Counted from the stretch's first letter, positions 52,786-61,639 are shown. The stretch is 64,000 bases of DNA from SB11 sp035906255 (GCA_035906255.1 JAMIFM010000011.1:1-64000); one strand, 5' to 3'. Made by a program: numbers and translations. Notes: a model not told the origin generated them from the sequence alone.

Positions 52786-53097
52786 ATGGACATTACCTCC
52801 GAAGAATTAAAAACGCGCATGGATAATGGTGAAGACCTTATCGTAATTGATGTGCGTGAGCCTCACGAATACGAAGAATTTAACATTGGCGGTCGCCTTA
52901 TTCCATTGGGTACATTGCCTACAGTGGTTGATGAGTTGGAAGACCTTAAAGGCGAAGAAATAATAGTACACTGCCGCAGCGGTGCCCGCAGCGGACAAGC
53001 AAAAGCATACCTTGGTTCGATTGGTTTTACAAACGTTCGCAATTTGCTGGGCGGTGTAATGGACTGGCAGGCCAAGTATGGCGCAACCATGAAATAA
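52786..53097 (+). CDS. single-domain rhodanese-like sulfurtransferase
   Basis: A 103-residue cytoplasmic rhodanese domain. LIVIDVREPHEYEEFNIGG, then IIVHCRSGARSGQAKAYL with the active-site Cys63, and LLGGVMDWQAKYG. The CRSGARS loop is the usual six-residue length for sulfur transfer. It begins eight bases after the T9SS gene and ends the Ddl-PASTA-T9SS operon, followed by a terminator. Confidence 0.9.
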   Translation: MDITSEELKTRMDNGEDLIVIDVREPHEYEEFNIGGRLIPLGTLPTVVDELEDLKGEEIIVHCRSGARSGQAKAYLGSIGFTNVRNLLGGVMDWQAKYGATMK

Positions 53098-53120
53098 GAT
53101 TAAGATTTAAACTTTATAAA

Positions 53121-53152
53121 CTAAAAAAGCCCCAAAACGGGGCTTTTTTAGT
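53121..53152 (+). terminator. intrinsic terminator of the Ddl-PASTA-T9SS-rhodanese operon
   Basis: CTAAAAAAGCCCC, a short AAAAC loop and GGGGCTTTTTTAG form a symmetric hairpin with A and T runs on both sides, so it may be bidirectional. Confidence 0.88.
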
Positions 53153-53158
53153 TTATGT

Positions 53159-53214
53159 GCCTTTCGACTTACCATCTTGAGCCTGCCGAAAGAGCCTTGA
53201 GCTTGTCGAAAGGC
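53159..53214. repeat. 56-bp inverted-end repeat
   Basis: GCCTTTCGAC (53159-53168) and GTCGAAAGGC (53205-53214) are perfect 10-bp inverted ends around a GAGCCTGCCGAAAGAGCCTT core. The GAGCTTG(T/C)CGAA segment also occurs near 41576. It abuts the end of the CapA gene. Confidence 0.65.
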
Positions 53215-53219
53215 TTATA

Positions 53220-54293
53220 TCATTTCTTTTTCACTACTTCTCCGTCATCACTTATTAATAGCGGTGTTTCAGGAAAATCGACTTTTGTAAGTTCTTGTAT
53301 TAGCTTCAATGCCCATTGTTTTTCGATATCTACAACGGGTATGCCCTCTCCTATTTGTTTAATCGGTGTGATTTTAGCTCTTATAAAATTGCCTTTGGTA
53401 TCGGTAGTTACTTTTACTATAGGAGCCACACCACTTTCGGCAGTCAGGCTAAAACGGTCATAAGTGGCAAAATTGCCCAAACTGTAGCAAATCAAGCGGT
53501 TGTTATACAACTCCATTGCGCGGGTCACGTGCGGCCCATGCCCAAATACAATATCAGCCCCCGCATCAATCACCGCATGGCTAAACTCGTACACATTCCC
53601 CCTGTTTTCACCAATAAACATTTCGGTATCGCGGGTTACGTGCTGTCGGTCACGGCCTTCCCCACCCCCGTGAAACGATACAATCAACACATCACACATA
53701 CTATCCAAAGCGGCTACAATCACTTTAGCCCCTTCAATATCTTTAATACTTACCGTACCGCTATTGGGTGCAAATGCCGCTAACCCATACTTTATACCGT
53801 CTTTTTCTATTACTGTGGTTGGGCAGCTTAGCAAGCCTGCATATTGCAGCCCGCATTCTTCAAGAGTATTCATGGTAATTTCACGGCCTTCGGCACCAAA
53901 ATCACCACTGTGGTTGTTGGCAATGCTCAATAAATCAAAACCTGCATCTTTATAATATTTTGCATAATGCAAGGGCGAACGGAAAGCATAACACACTTTT
54001 GGGTTGCTGCATTTCTTTACTTTACCCTTATTGCCCGCTAACGTACCCTCAAGGTTACCAAAAGTAATATCAGCATCCTGCAAAATAGCCCTTACACTAT
54101 CCAACAGGTTTTTACCGTCGTTCGGGGGTAAATGTTTTTCGCTGGGGTAATTTGTCCCCAACATCATATCACCCACACCAATAATCGTTAACACACGCAA
54201 CGAAGTATCATGCGATGCCGGATATGTTTCTACTTGTGCTGTGGCTTTAAATACAGATAATGCGATGTATAACGATGTTATTATGTATTTCAT
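53220..54293 (-). CDS. CapA-family (PGA_cap) metallophosphatase-like exported protein
   Basis: A 357-residue protein with a signal peptide to about residue 19. The metallophosphoesterase-like core has IGVGDMMLG, ITFGNLEGTLAG, LSIANNHSGDFG, VSFHGGGEGRD, VFGHGPHVTRAME and CYSLGNFATYD, as in CapA/PgsA proteins of capsule or poly-gamma-glutamate systems. Without capsule synthase genes nearby, the role may be different, such as phosphatase activity on envelope polymers. It is the last gene of a three-gene operon; its start overlaps the MerR-family gene by four bases. Confidence 0.88.
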   Translation of the reverse strand: MKYIITSLYIALSVFKATAQVETYPASHDTSLRVLTIIGVGDMMLGTNYPSEKHLPPNDGKNLLDSVRAILQDADITFGNLEGTLAGNKGKVKKCSNPKVCYAFRSPLHYAKYYKDAGFDLLSIANNHSGDFGAEGREITMNTLEECGLQYAGLLSCPTTVIEKDGIKYGLAAFAPNSGTVSIKDIEGAKVIVAALDSMCDVLIVSFHGGGEGRDRQHVTRDTEMFIGENRGNVYEFSHAVIDAGADIVFGHGPHVTRAMELYNNRLICYSLGNFATYDRFSLTAESGVAPIVKVTTDTKGNFIRAKITPIKQIGEGIPVVDIEKQWALKLIQELTKVDFPETPLLISDDGEVVKKK

Positions 54294-54640
54294 TTGGCTT
54301 CTTTGTCCAGTATGTCTTTTATATCTGTTAACAGATTGCGTATTTTATACAGGCTGTCAATAATCTCCACTTTCTTTGTCCCTTGTCCCTTATCCAGTTT
54401 TAGTTTTTCATTAGCCCCTTGTAATGTATAGCCTTGTTCCTTCACCAAGTGATATATCAGGCGCAAATTAGCCACATCATCACGGGTAAACTGGCGATTT
54501 CCCTTACTATTCTTTTTAGGCCGCAATACATCAAACTCCTTTTCCCAAAAGCGGATGAGCGAAGCATTCACATTCAGCATGGCCGAAACCTCACTGATAG
54601 AATAGTACATTTTGTCGGGGTTTTCTTCTTCGGGCAGCAT
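54290..54640 (-). CDS. MerR-family transcriptional regulator
   Basis: A 116-residue protein with an N-terminal winged helix-turn-helix of the MerR type (about 10-80): MYYSISEVSAMLNVNASLIR, FWEKEF, LRPKKNSKGNRQFTRDDVA and YHLVKEQGYTLQGA. The remainder (about 85-116) is a short coiled-coil dimer helix. No ligand domain or metal cysteines are present. It sits between an M23 peptidase gene (one-base overlap) and capA (four-base overlap) and may sense or set envelope-related expression. Confidence 0.9.
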   Translation of the reverse strand: MLPEEENPDKMYYSISEVSAMLNVNASLIRFWEKEFDVLRPKKNSKGNRQFTRDDVANLRLIYHLVKEQGYTLQGANEKLKLDKGQGTKKVEIIDSLYKIRNLLTDIKDILDKEAK

Positions 54641-55608
54641 CAGTCAAATGATTGGTTATTGGCCGCAGCCAGTTCTTTAATACGTTCGTAATCTTCGGGC
54701 GACAAATCGTTATAGTAAAAGTGTACGGGATTTACCTTATCCCCGTTTTTAATAATCTCGTAATGCAAGTGCGGGGCGGTTGACAAACCCGATGAACCAA
54801 CGGTTCCGATACGTTGCCCCCTGCTGATGGTTTGGCCTTGCTTGGCTTCTACCTTCGTCATGTGGGCATATAAACTCTCATAGCCGTATCCGTGATTAAT
54901 AATCACGTGATAGCCGTACCCTTCATTATACCCTGCAAAAGTAACCGTGCCGTTTCCTGTGGCATAAATAGGAGTTCCTTTACTGGCTGTGAAATCCATG
55001 CCCGAGTGCATTTTAACTGTTTTATAAATAGGATGGATACGATAACCGAAACCCGAAGCCACACGGGTAAGTTCTTTGTTTGAAATGGGCTGTATGGCGG
55101 GTATGCTTGCCAACATATCCTGCTTGCGTTTGGCACGTTCTAAAATATCATCAAACGAGGCTGATTGAACTTTCATTTTTGAAGCAAGATTGGTTAGCTT
55201 CACTTTCATCCGCTCCATATTATCTTCTTCGTCCAATCCCACCTTATTCTTATACCGTTCAAAAATACTTCGCGGGTCTTTAGTACTGTCTTGAATCAGG
55301 GGAGCTTCAAACACTACACGGTATATTTCCTCGTCGCGTTTATTCAATTGGTCTAATGAGGCCGATAACTCATCCACCGTTTTTTCATACAACGATACCT
55401 GTAACCTGTATTCGTCAAGCCTGTCTTCAAGTATTTTTTCTTTGGGTGAACTGAAATAGGTATATGCCACAGCCATGATGATAGCTCCTAACACGGCTGA
55501 TGCACTTAAAAAACCAAATACACGCAACGCCATTTTGCCCCAACTGGTATGGGCAATTTCATAAGTAAGACTGTGCGGATCGAAAAAGTACTTGGTCTTT
55601 TTTGCCAT
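54640..55608 (-). CDS. M23-family (LytM-type) peptidoglycan endopeptidase
   Basis: A 322-residue envelope protein. One N-terminal transmembrane helix (about 28-52) anchors it; a coiled-coil region follows (about 60-160). The M23 domain (about 195-300) has the zinc ligands in HSGMDFTA (His and Asp) and the HLHYEI motif, with the second histidine pair in YESLYAHM. Such enzymes cut peptide crosslinks or activate amidases in division. It is the first gene of the operon M23-MerR-CapA. Confidence 0.92.
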   Translation of the reverse strand: MAKKTKYFFDPHSLTYEIAHTSWGKMALRVFGFLSASAVLGAIIMAVAYTYFSSPKEKILEDRLDEYRLQVSLYEKTVDELSASLDQLNKRDEEIYRVVFEAPLIQDSTKDPRSIFERYKNKVGLDEEDNMERMKVKLTNLASKMKVQSASFDDILERAKRKQDMLASIPAIQPISNKELTRVASGFGYRIHPIYKTVKMHSGMDFTASKGTPIYATGNGTVTFAGYNEGYGYHVIINHGYGYESLYAHMTKVEAKQGQTISRGQRIGTVGSSGLSTAPHLHYEIIKNGDKVNPVHFYYNDLSPEDYERIKELAAANNQSFD

Positions 55609-56160
55609 TGTGTGTGTATGGTTTTAGAAGGATAAAAACTGCAGCAACATTTGTGCCTGCCTTCTACATCCAAACTTCAACTTGTAGCGAAGGTAAGAAT
55701 TTGCGGGGAGATATGCTTAGCTAAATCCTACGTTGCTGTCAGTCAACAATTACGAATTATTGGTAATTTGTTGCTTGTATGTAAGCCCCCCCTCTCCTAA
55801 GAGAAACACAAAGGGTATATTATGCCAACCGCACCCTTCTGCAAGCTCAGGAGAACTGCCCCGCACTTGCTCAACTATCGTCATTGCGAGGAGGCCGTCT
55901 TCGGCTGACGTGGCAATCTGTTTGCAGCCCACCGTCAATGGTCAACAGTTTTTTAGTATTTAGATTTTAGTGTTTATACCAACGGATTGCTTCGGGAAGA
56001 CCCTCGCAATGACGGGGAAGAGCAAGTCCCCACAGGGGATTTAGGGGTATTGTCATGCTGACGTAGGAAGCATTTTTGCGCAACGGGGTAACACAATTGT
56101 TATAAGGTTCTTCGCTGCGCTCAGAAGGACAGTATGGGTTCTTCGGCAAGTTCAGAATAC
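55609..56160. repeat. 608-base intergenic repeat island with MITE-like unit
   Basis: No gene is seen between 55609 and 56216. Bases 55868-56046 are an inverted near-copy of 41041-41220. Inside it, 55879-55890 (CGTCATTGCGAG) and 56003-56014 (CTCGCAATGACG) are perfect 12-bp inverted ends of a 136-base unit. Related text GGTTCTTCGCTGCGCTCAG (about 56106) recurs near 13970. The stretch 55609-55780 shows nothing notable except the upstream end of the M23 operon. Confidence 0.75.
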
Positions 56161-56195
56161 AAAAAAGCCCTTACACAGAGTGCGCAAGGGCTCTT
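56161..56195 (-). terminator. intrinsic terminator of pruA
   Basis: On the minus strand AGCCCTT/AAGGGCT arms (56192-56186 and 56172-56166) form a stem followed by TTTTT, 22 bases after the stop. Confidence 0.75.
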
Positions 56196-56216
56196 ATTCT
56201 ATAACAGAAAGGGATA

Positions 56217-57845
56217 TTATTCTTCCCCTAAAAAGTCGTAAGTGTAATCGGTGGGGGGCACAAAAGTTTCTTTAATACTGCGTTGGCTGGTCCAACGTAG
56301 CAAATTCACTTTAGCACCGGCCTTATCGTTAGTACCTGAAGCCCTTGCACCGCCAAACGGTTGCTGACCTACTACCGCACCCGTTGGCTTATCGTTAATG
56401 TAGAAGTTACCTGCGCTATCGCGTAATTTTTCAGTAGCTACAGTCAACGCATAACGGTCTTGACCCAAAATAGCACCAGTTAACGCATAGGGAGAGGTTT
56501 TATTTACCAACTCAAGCGTTTCTTCGTACTTAGCTGCTTCGTAAACATATACGGTAAGCACAGGGCCAAAAATCTCTTCGCACATAGTAACATACATAGG
56601 GTCTTTAGCAAGCAAAACAGTAGGGTTGATAAAATACCCTTCGGTTTTGTCATAAGTACCGCCTGCAATCACTTCTACTGATGGGTCGTTTTTAGCAGCA
56701 TCAATATACCCTGCAATTTTATCAAACGACTTTTCATCAATCACCGCGTTTACAAAATTGCGGAAATCTTCAACAGGCCCTACCTTCAGGCTGTTTACTG
56801 TTGTCGCAAACTTATCTTTAATCTTTGCCCACAAAGTGTCAGGGATATAAGCACGCGAAGCCGCCGAGCATTTTTGCCCTTGGTATTCAAACGCACCACG
56901 CACCAATGCAGTAATTACAACATCAGGAGTAGCACTTTCGTGCACCATCACAAAATCTTTACCGCCTGTTTCACCAACAATGCGGGGATAGGTTTTGTAT
57001 TTACTGATATTAGTACCTATGGTTTTCCAGATGTTTTGGAAAACTCCGGTTGAACCTGTAAAGTGTATGCCTGCAAAATCAGGATGGTTAAATACTACCT
57101 CACCCATGCTTGGGCCATCCACATACACCAAGTTAATCACACCATCGGGCACACCTGCATCACGGAAAATCTCCATCAGTACATTAGCACTGTATATTTG
57201 TGTGTTGCTGGGTTTCCATACTACCACGTTACCCATCATAGCGGCACTTGTTGGCAGGTTACCCGCAATAGCAGTAAAATTAAAAGGGGTAAGAGCAAAA
57301 ACAAAGCCTTCCAGCGGCCTGTACTCCAAACGGTTCCAAATACCGCGCGATGATATAGGTTGTTCAGTATATATTTCAGTCATAAACTGAACATTGAAAC
57401 GCAAAAAGTCGATAATCTCACACGCAGAATCAATCTCAGCCTGATACGCATTCTTGCTTTGGCCAAGCATAGTTGCAGCATTTAATTTAGCACGGTAAGG
57501 GCCTGCAATTAAATCCGCCGCTTTTAAAAATATAGCCGCACGTTGTTCCCAAGGCATATTAGCCCAAGCAGTGCGGGCAGCCAATGCAGCATCAATAGCC
57601 TGTTGCACGTGGGTTTTGTCCCCTTCATGAAAAACACCCAACAAATGTTTAGTGTCGTGCGGCGGACGTAATTCTTTGGTATTTCCGCTGCGTACTTCTT
57701 TACCACCGATATACATGGGTATATCTGCTTGTGTGGCACGGGCATCGGCCAATGCTTTTTTCAATTGGGCTTTTTCCTTGCTGCCTGGAGCGTAGTTAAG
57801 TACAGGCTCATTAACGGCTACTGGAACTTTAAAAAATCCGTTCAT
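56217..57845 (-). CDS. pruA: L-glutamate gamma-semialdehyde dehydrogenase (delta-1-pyrroline-5-carboxylate dehydrogenase)
   Basis: A 542-residue aldehyde dehydrogenase that oxidises glutamate semialdehyde to glutamate with NAD, the second step of proline breakdown. The catalytic general base is Glu292 (VGETGGKDFVMVHESA), the nucleophile Cys326 (YQGQKCSAASRAYIP), and the TPFNFTAIAGNLPT and HFTGSTGVF segments are P5CDH-like. The length fits the single-domain Bacteroidota form without proline dehydrogenase. No putA/prodh gene is nearby. A TAnnTTTG promoter element lies about 57 bases upstream. Confidence 0.93.
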   Translation of the reverse strand: MNGFFKVPVAVNEPVLNYAPGSKEKAQLKKALADARATQADIPMYIGGKEVRSGNTKELRPPHDTKHLLGVFHEGDKTHVQQAIDAALAARTAWANMPWEQRAAIFLKAADLIAGPYRAKLNAATMLGQSKNAYQAEIDSACEIIDFLRFNVQFMTEIYTEQPISSRGIWNRLEYRPLEGFVFALTPFNFTAIAGNLPTSAAMMGNVVVWKPSNTQIYSANVLMEIFRDAGVPDGVINLVYVDGPSMGEVVFNHPDFAGIHFTGSTGVFQNIWKTIGTNISKYKTYPRIVGETGGKDFVMVHESATPDVVITALVRGAFEYQGQKCSAASRAYIPDTLWAKIKDKFATTVNSLKVGPVEDFRNFVNAVIDEKSFDKIAGYIDAAKNDPSVEVIAGGTYDKTEGYFINPTVLLAKDPMYVTMCEEIFGPVLTVYVYEAAKYEETLELVNKTSPYALTGAILGQDRYALTVATEKLRDSAGNFYINDKPTGAVVGQQPFGGARASGTNDKAGAKVNLLRWTSQRSIKETFVPPTDYTYDFLGEE

Positions 57846-57901
57846 ATAAAATTATCTGTTTATCAATTACTTATTGCTAATACCCTAAAATAAAAGTGCC
57901 G

Positions 57902-57909
57902 CAAAGATA
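57902..57909 (-). promoter_or_regulatory. TAnnTTTG promoter element of pruA
   Basis: On the minus strand TATCTTTG matches the Bacteroidota -7 consensus, 57 bases upstream of the pruA start. Confidence 0.5.
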
Positions 57910-58056
57910 GAAATTTGGGCTTTGTAGTCGCACTTCTTTTATCAAATGATATGCCACATAGTTGTAATGTTCTTAACAAAAAAGCAACGTACTTTTGGTC
58001 TAAAACGTCTTGTGTTTAGATGGATAAAAAACTAATCTTGTAAACAATACTCAAAC

Positions 58057-58746
58057 ATGAAAAACACTTTACTTTTTGCATTAGTACTTTCGATAGGATT
58101 GTTTTCTTGCAGCCCGATAGAAGAATCACCCGAGCCTAAAAACACCGACACAACCCAAAGCGGGGGCGGCGGTACAGGAGGAGGAGGAACCGGCGGCGGT
58201 GGTGGTGGTGGTGGCGGAGGCCCTGTGCAACCTAATTTAACAACAGGATCTACCATTCAATTCTGGGGCTTGCTTGACGGTAGCCTTGAAACCTATACAG
58301 CAGGTGGTGGTTCAACTGGGCCTGCAAGCGGAAAAGATAGTACATTGGGACCTGATAGTACTACAGCATCATACGCCGGCGGGTTATTAAACACGTTAGA
58401 TATGTCGGGTATATTTGCTACAGTGGGCACTCTTAAATATCCCAACGGCAGTGTACCTTCTGAAGCCGAATTTTTGGCCATGTTTGCACCCGGTAACCGC
58501 ACATTGGCTGCCAAAATAGCTGAAGTAACTTACAGAACATCAATGGGTGGTGTATGGAGTACTACGGCAGGCGACCAAACAGGCAGCACTTTCCAAATTA
58601 CCGAGGCTACCTCAACGGGCACAGCGGGCGCACCTAAAGTAAAAGCAGTTATTAAATTTACTTGCAAGGTGTATAACACATCAAACACTGCACAAAGCAA
58701 AACCATTACACAGGGTATTTTGGTTGCTGAGTTTTCAGGCAAATAA
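58057..58746 (+). CDS. glycine-rich lipoprotein, function unknown
   Basis: A 229-residue lipoprotein: LFALVLSIGLFSC is the signal with lipid-bearing Cys18. A linker of about 25 residues is almost pure Gly with a few Thr (TQSGGGGTGGGGTGGGG and on), encoded by GGC/GGT/GGA codons, so not a single-codon run. The mature domain (about 60-229) is beta-rich with WGLLDGSLETYTAGG, a long Thr/Ser-rich middle and the strand VKAVIKFTCKVYN. No match is recognised. It is a single unit with a strong terminator. Confidence 0.75.
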   Translation: MKNTLLFALVLSIGLFSCSPIEESPEPKNTDTTQSGGGGTGGGGTGGGGGGGGGGPVQPNLTTGSTIQFWGLLDGSLETYTAGGGSTGPASGKDSTLGPDSTTASYAGGLLNTLDMSGIFATVGTLKYPNGSVPSEAEFLAMFAPGNRTLAAKIAEVTYRTSMGGVWSTTAGDQTGSTFQITEATSTGTAGAPKVKAVIKFTCKVYNTSNTAQSKTITQGILVAEFSGK

Positions 58747-58766
58747 TCGTTAATTGATTTATAAAT

Positions 58767-58800
58767 AAAAAAGACTGCTCTTTAAGGGCAGTCTTTTTTA
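58767..58800 (+). terminator. intrinsic terminator of the glycine-rich lipoprotein gene
   Basis: AAGACTGCTC (58771-58780) pairs with GGGCAGTCTT (58786-58795), ten bases with one G-U, between A and T runs. Confidence 0.88.
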
Positions 58801-58997
58801 TTTATATGCGTAGCTTCATTTAATACTCTGCAATTAAATACGACCAAGCTACTTTTATAGCAACATTGCAGGGATTAGTATATATTTTTTTGAAAGCTCT
58901 TAAACGCTGCGTAAATTAGAATATGAATCAGCTTTTACGTAAGTAAACGACGTTTCTTTTGAATTTGCAAACGTCTCCCATTCCACCTTAAGCCTAA

Positions 58998-59030
58998 AGC
59001 CTGCCTTTACTAAATAAGGCGGGCTTTTTT
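58998..59030 (+). terminator. plus-oriented terminator-like hairpin with no plus gene before it
   Basis: AGCCTGCCTT (58998-59007) pairs with AAGGCGGGCT (59016-59025), followed by a run of T. The only upstream plus gene already has a terminator. On the minus strand it carries only three T, so it may still end the pseudouridine synthase gene weakly. Confidence 0.6.
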
Positions 59031-59031
59031 G

Positions 59032-59706
59032 TTAAAACAACTTCCAAATATCCAGCTTGGGTGCGGCGGCTGTAATTTTAACGGGCACTTTTTGCACAGG
59101 ATGCACAAAAGTTAGTTCGCGGGCGTGTAAGCAAATGCTGCCGTCTGAATTGGCCTCAGGATATCCGTATTTTAAATCGCCCACAATAGGCCCGATGGCC
59201 GTAGAAAGCTGCACCCGTATTTGGTGCGGACGGCCTGTAAGCGGGGTAACTTTTAATAAATAATACCCGGCACGTTCACCAATTAATTCAAAATCAAGTT
59301 CGGCACGTTTGCTGCCCGGCACTTCGCGCAGGTGTGCCCTTGTGCGGTTTTGGTCGTGGTCTTTCACCAGCCAGTGTATCAACTTACCTTTCTCGTTGTG
59401 GGGTTTGTGTTTCAATATTGCCCAATAGGTTTTGTTCAAATCACGTTCCCTAAACTTCTCGTTCATACGCTCCAGCGCTTTGCTGGTACGTGCAAACAAA
59501 CACACGCCCGATACAGGCCTGTCTATACGGTGTATCACACCCAAAAACACATCCCCGGGTTTGCCGTATTTATCTTTTATGTATGTCTTTATTTGGTCGG
59601 GCATGGCCTCGTCGCCGGTTTTATCGGCTTGCACCAACTGCCCTGCGGGTTTATTTACCGCTATTAAATGATTGTCTTCGAAAAGAACTGGAAATGAAAG
59701 GTTCAA
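59032..59706 (-). CDS. RluA-family RNA pseudouridine synthase
   Basis: A 224-residue enzyme converting uridine to pseudouridine in RNA. The catalytic aspartate Asp62 lies in VIHRIDRPVSGVCLFAR. Other family motifs are AVNKPAGQLVQ near the N-terminus, LNKTYWAILK and GRPHQIRVQL. There is no S4 domain, so it is the short form like RluC/RluD catalytic cores or TruC. rRNA or tRNA target cannot be told. The T9SS gene upstream ends two bases before its start, so they share a transcript. Confidence 0.92.
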   Translation of the reverse strand: MNLSFPVLFEDNHLIAVNKPAGQLVQADKTGDEAMPDQIKTYIKDKYGKPGDVFLGVIHRIDRPVSGVCLFARTSKALERMNEKFRERDLNKTYWAILKHKPHNEKGKLIHWLVKDHDQNRTRAHLREVPGSKRAELDFELIGERAGYYLLKVTPLTGRPHQIRVQLSTAIGPIVGDLKYGYPEANSDGSICLHARELTFVHPVQKVPVKITAAAPKLDIWKLF

Positions 59707-59708
59707 AA

Positions 59709-60770
59709 TTATTGTTTGCTAATTTTGCAAAGGTAGGTGGTTTTGTCGGTTTCTATCCGTATTAAATAAACCCCTTGCGGTATAGCACCTGCCAAAACAA
59801 TCAAATCACCATTATCTAATACGTATTTTGCCGTAGTAGCCTGCCCCAAAATATTTTGTATTAAAACAGCCTTAATATGTTCTCTTATTCCTGAAAAAGT
59901 AATGTTTTCACCCATAGGATTAGGAAAACCCGCAATATCTTTAACGGCCATGCCACTTACCCCAACTGATATTGTTGTGGGTATAACAGCACAATCAAAA
60001 GCCTCTCCTGAAAACTCACGTCTGTAATAACCTAAATTCCCGTTTCCGCAAAAAGGGGTAATGCCATACGCTCCTGCTGCTGCAATATTTACAACGTTTG
60101 AAGTATCAAAGTTTTTTAACCTAAAAAAGAACGACGAATTAAACCCCATGCCCTTAATAAAAAGGGTACTGTCAAAAACATCAAAAGCTAATCCCGCAGG
60201 TTCTTTCCCATAAAAAGTAAGTACCTCAAGGCTATCGTTTGAAACAGACGGTCTCAAAACCTTCATCTGATTTTTTACCACCAAAAATCTAAAGTTACCG
60301 GGTTTGTAATGCTCGCTAAAAATAGTGTCTTCTTTTTTCCAGTTATTATCAAACACCAAATATTCTTTGCCTGATTTTAAGATTGAATCTTCTATTCCAA
60401 ACACAGGCCTGTAAGTTTGGTTGTTCTCAAAGCGCACAAACAGTTTTGAGCCTTCCTCCCTCAAAACACCTATTTTATTACTAAAACCATACCTGTCGTT
60501 CAAGGTATAAGGTTGCGCCGTGTGTGTTGATGAGTGACCTTTATAGTTTTTAAGTGCTGCACGGTTTTGGTATAAGTTTTTGTACTGCTTCCCTGCTATT
60601 ACAGTATCGCCTTGCATTACATAATCACTAAATAAAATTACCCCACCGTCAACATCACCACTTGTGCTACCTTCGCGCCAATAGGCAACACTATCAGGAA
60701 AAACACCCGATGTTTGTGAAAACCCACATACCACAATAAAAAACAAGGGAATTAAAAACAGATTTTTCAT
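59709..60770 (-). CDS. secreted T9SS type A sorting-domain protein
   Basis: A 353-residue protein with a signal peptide MKNLFLIPLFFIVVCGFSQ. The body (about 20-270) is a beta-rich region with FPDSVAYWREGSTSGDVDG and KEYLVFDNNWKKEDTIF, without an enzymatic motif. The last 75 residues are a sorting tail: GFPNPMGENITFSG, VLIQNILGQATTAKY, IPQGVYLIRIETDKTTYLCK. It is followed at a two-base gap by the pseudouridine synthase gene. Confidence 0.78.
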   Translation of the reverse strand: MKNLFLIPLFFIVVCGFSQTSGVFPDSVAYWREGSTSGDVDGGVILFSDYVMQGDTVIAGKQYKNLYQNRAALKNYKGHSSTHTAQPYTLNDRYGFSNKIGVLREEGSKLFVRFENNQTYRPVFGIEDSILKSGKEYLVFDNNWKKEDTIFSEHYKPGNFRFLVVKNQMKVLRPSVSNDSLEVLTFYGKEPAGLAFDVFDSTLFIKGMGFNSSFFFRLKNFDTSNVVNIAAAGAYGITPFCGNGNLGYYRREFSGEAFDCAVIPTTISVGVSGMAVKDIAGFPNPMGENITFSGIREHIKAVLIQNILGQATTAKYVLDNGDLIVLAGAIPQGVYLIRIETDKTTYLCKISKQ

Positions 60771-60865
60771 ACGTATTATTCAGCATAAGCAATTGCCATA
60801 CTCCTGTTGTCAAGTTACAACTACTATTTCAAAAAATCCCTATTATTGAGTTACAAAACCAAACT

Positions 60866-61639
60866 ATGCAAGAATTAGAACACCGTAAACGCACCCTCCT
60901 GTTCCTTATTTTGGGCTCGTTTTTTATATGCAACGCCTTGCTGGCCGAGTTCATTGGCGTTAAAATATTTTCGCTCGAAGGTACTTTGGGCATTAAACCT
61001 TTTGGCATTAATCTGCTGGGCTATACGTTGAATATGGATTTAACCGCAGGGGTACTGCCCTGGCCTTTTGTGTTTATTATGACGGATATTATTAATGAGT
61101 ATTTTGGTAAACGCGGGGTACGTACCTTTAGCTACATTGCCGCAGCCCTTATAGGCTATGCTTTTTTGATTATTTACGGGGTGATACATCTTACACCCGC
61201 ATCGTGGTGGATAGAACAAAAATTGGTTGACGGCACTGTGGTAAATATGCAAACTGCTTTTGCTCAAATATTCGGGCAGGGAATGAATATTATCATAGGT
61301 TCACTAACTGCTTTTATGTTGGGTCAGTTGGTAGATGTTTCAGTGTTCCACTTTTTAAAGAAACGCACGGGCGAAAAGGCCTTGTGGGTGCGTAGCACTG
61401 GTTCAACATTGGTATCGCAGCTTATTGACAGTTACGTAGTGTTGTTTATTGCTTTTTATATAGGCGGCGATTGGAGCATTGGGCAAATAGCCGCAGTGGG
61501 CACCAACAACTATATTTATAAATTTACCGTTGCGCTATTAATCACACCGTTACTCTATGTAATTCATGCGTTGGTTGACAGGTATTTGGGTAAAGAGCTT
61601 TCAGAAAAGCTTCGCCACGATGCCCATCAGGCATATTGA
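60866..61639 (+). CDS. yhhQ: queuosine precursor transporter (YhhQ family)
   Basis: A 257-residue inner-membrane protein with about six helices. The family motif around TDIINEYFGKRGVRTF and the segments CNALLAEFIGVKIFSL and TLVSQLIDSYVVLF are those of YhhQ/Vut_1, which imports queuosine precursors (preQ0, preQ1) for tRNA modification. No queuosine biosynthesis genes are in the window. The gene is divergent from the T9SS gene at 60770 and has a repeat-rich 3' end. Confidence 0.88.
   Translation: MQELEHRKRTLLFLILGSFFICNALLAEFIGVKIFSLEGTLGIKPFGINLLGYTLNMDLTAGVLPWPFVFIMTDIINEYFGKRGVRTFSYIAAALIGYAFLIIYGVIHLTPASWWIEQKLVDGTVVNMQTAFAQIFGQGMNIIIGSLTAFMLGQLVDVSVFHFLKKRTGEKALWVRSTGSTLVSQLIDSYVVLFIAFYIGGDWSIGQIAAVGTNNYIYKFTVALLITPLLYVIHALVDRYLGKELSEKLRHDAHQAY

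Noticed and set aside
58142..58225. Glycine-rich stretch as a microsatellite or CRISPR-like repeat
   Set aside because: It is a mixed-codon poly-Gly linker inside a lipoprotein reading frame, with no regular spacers.
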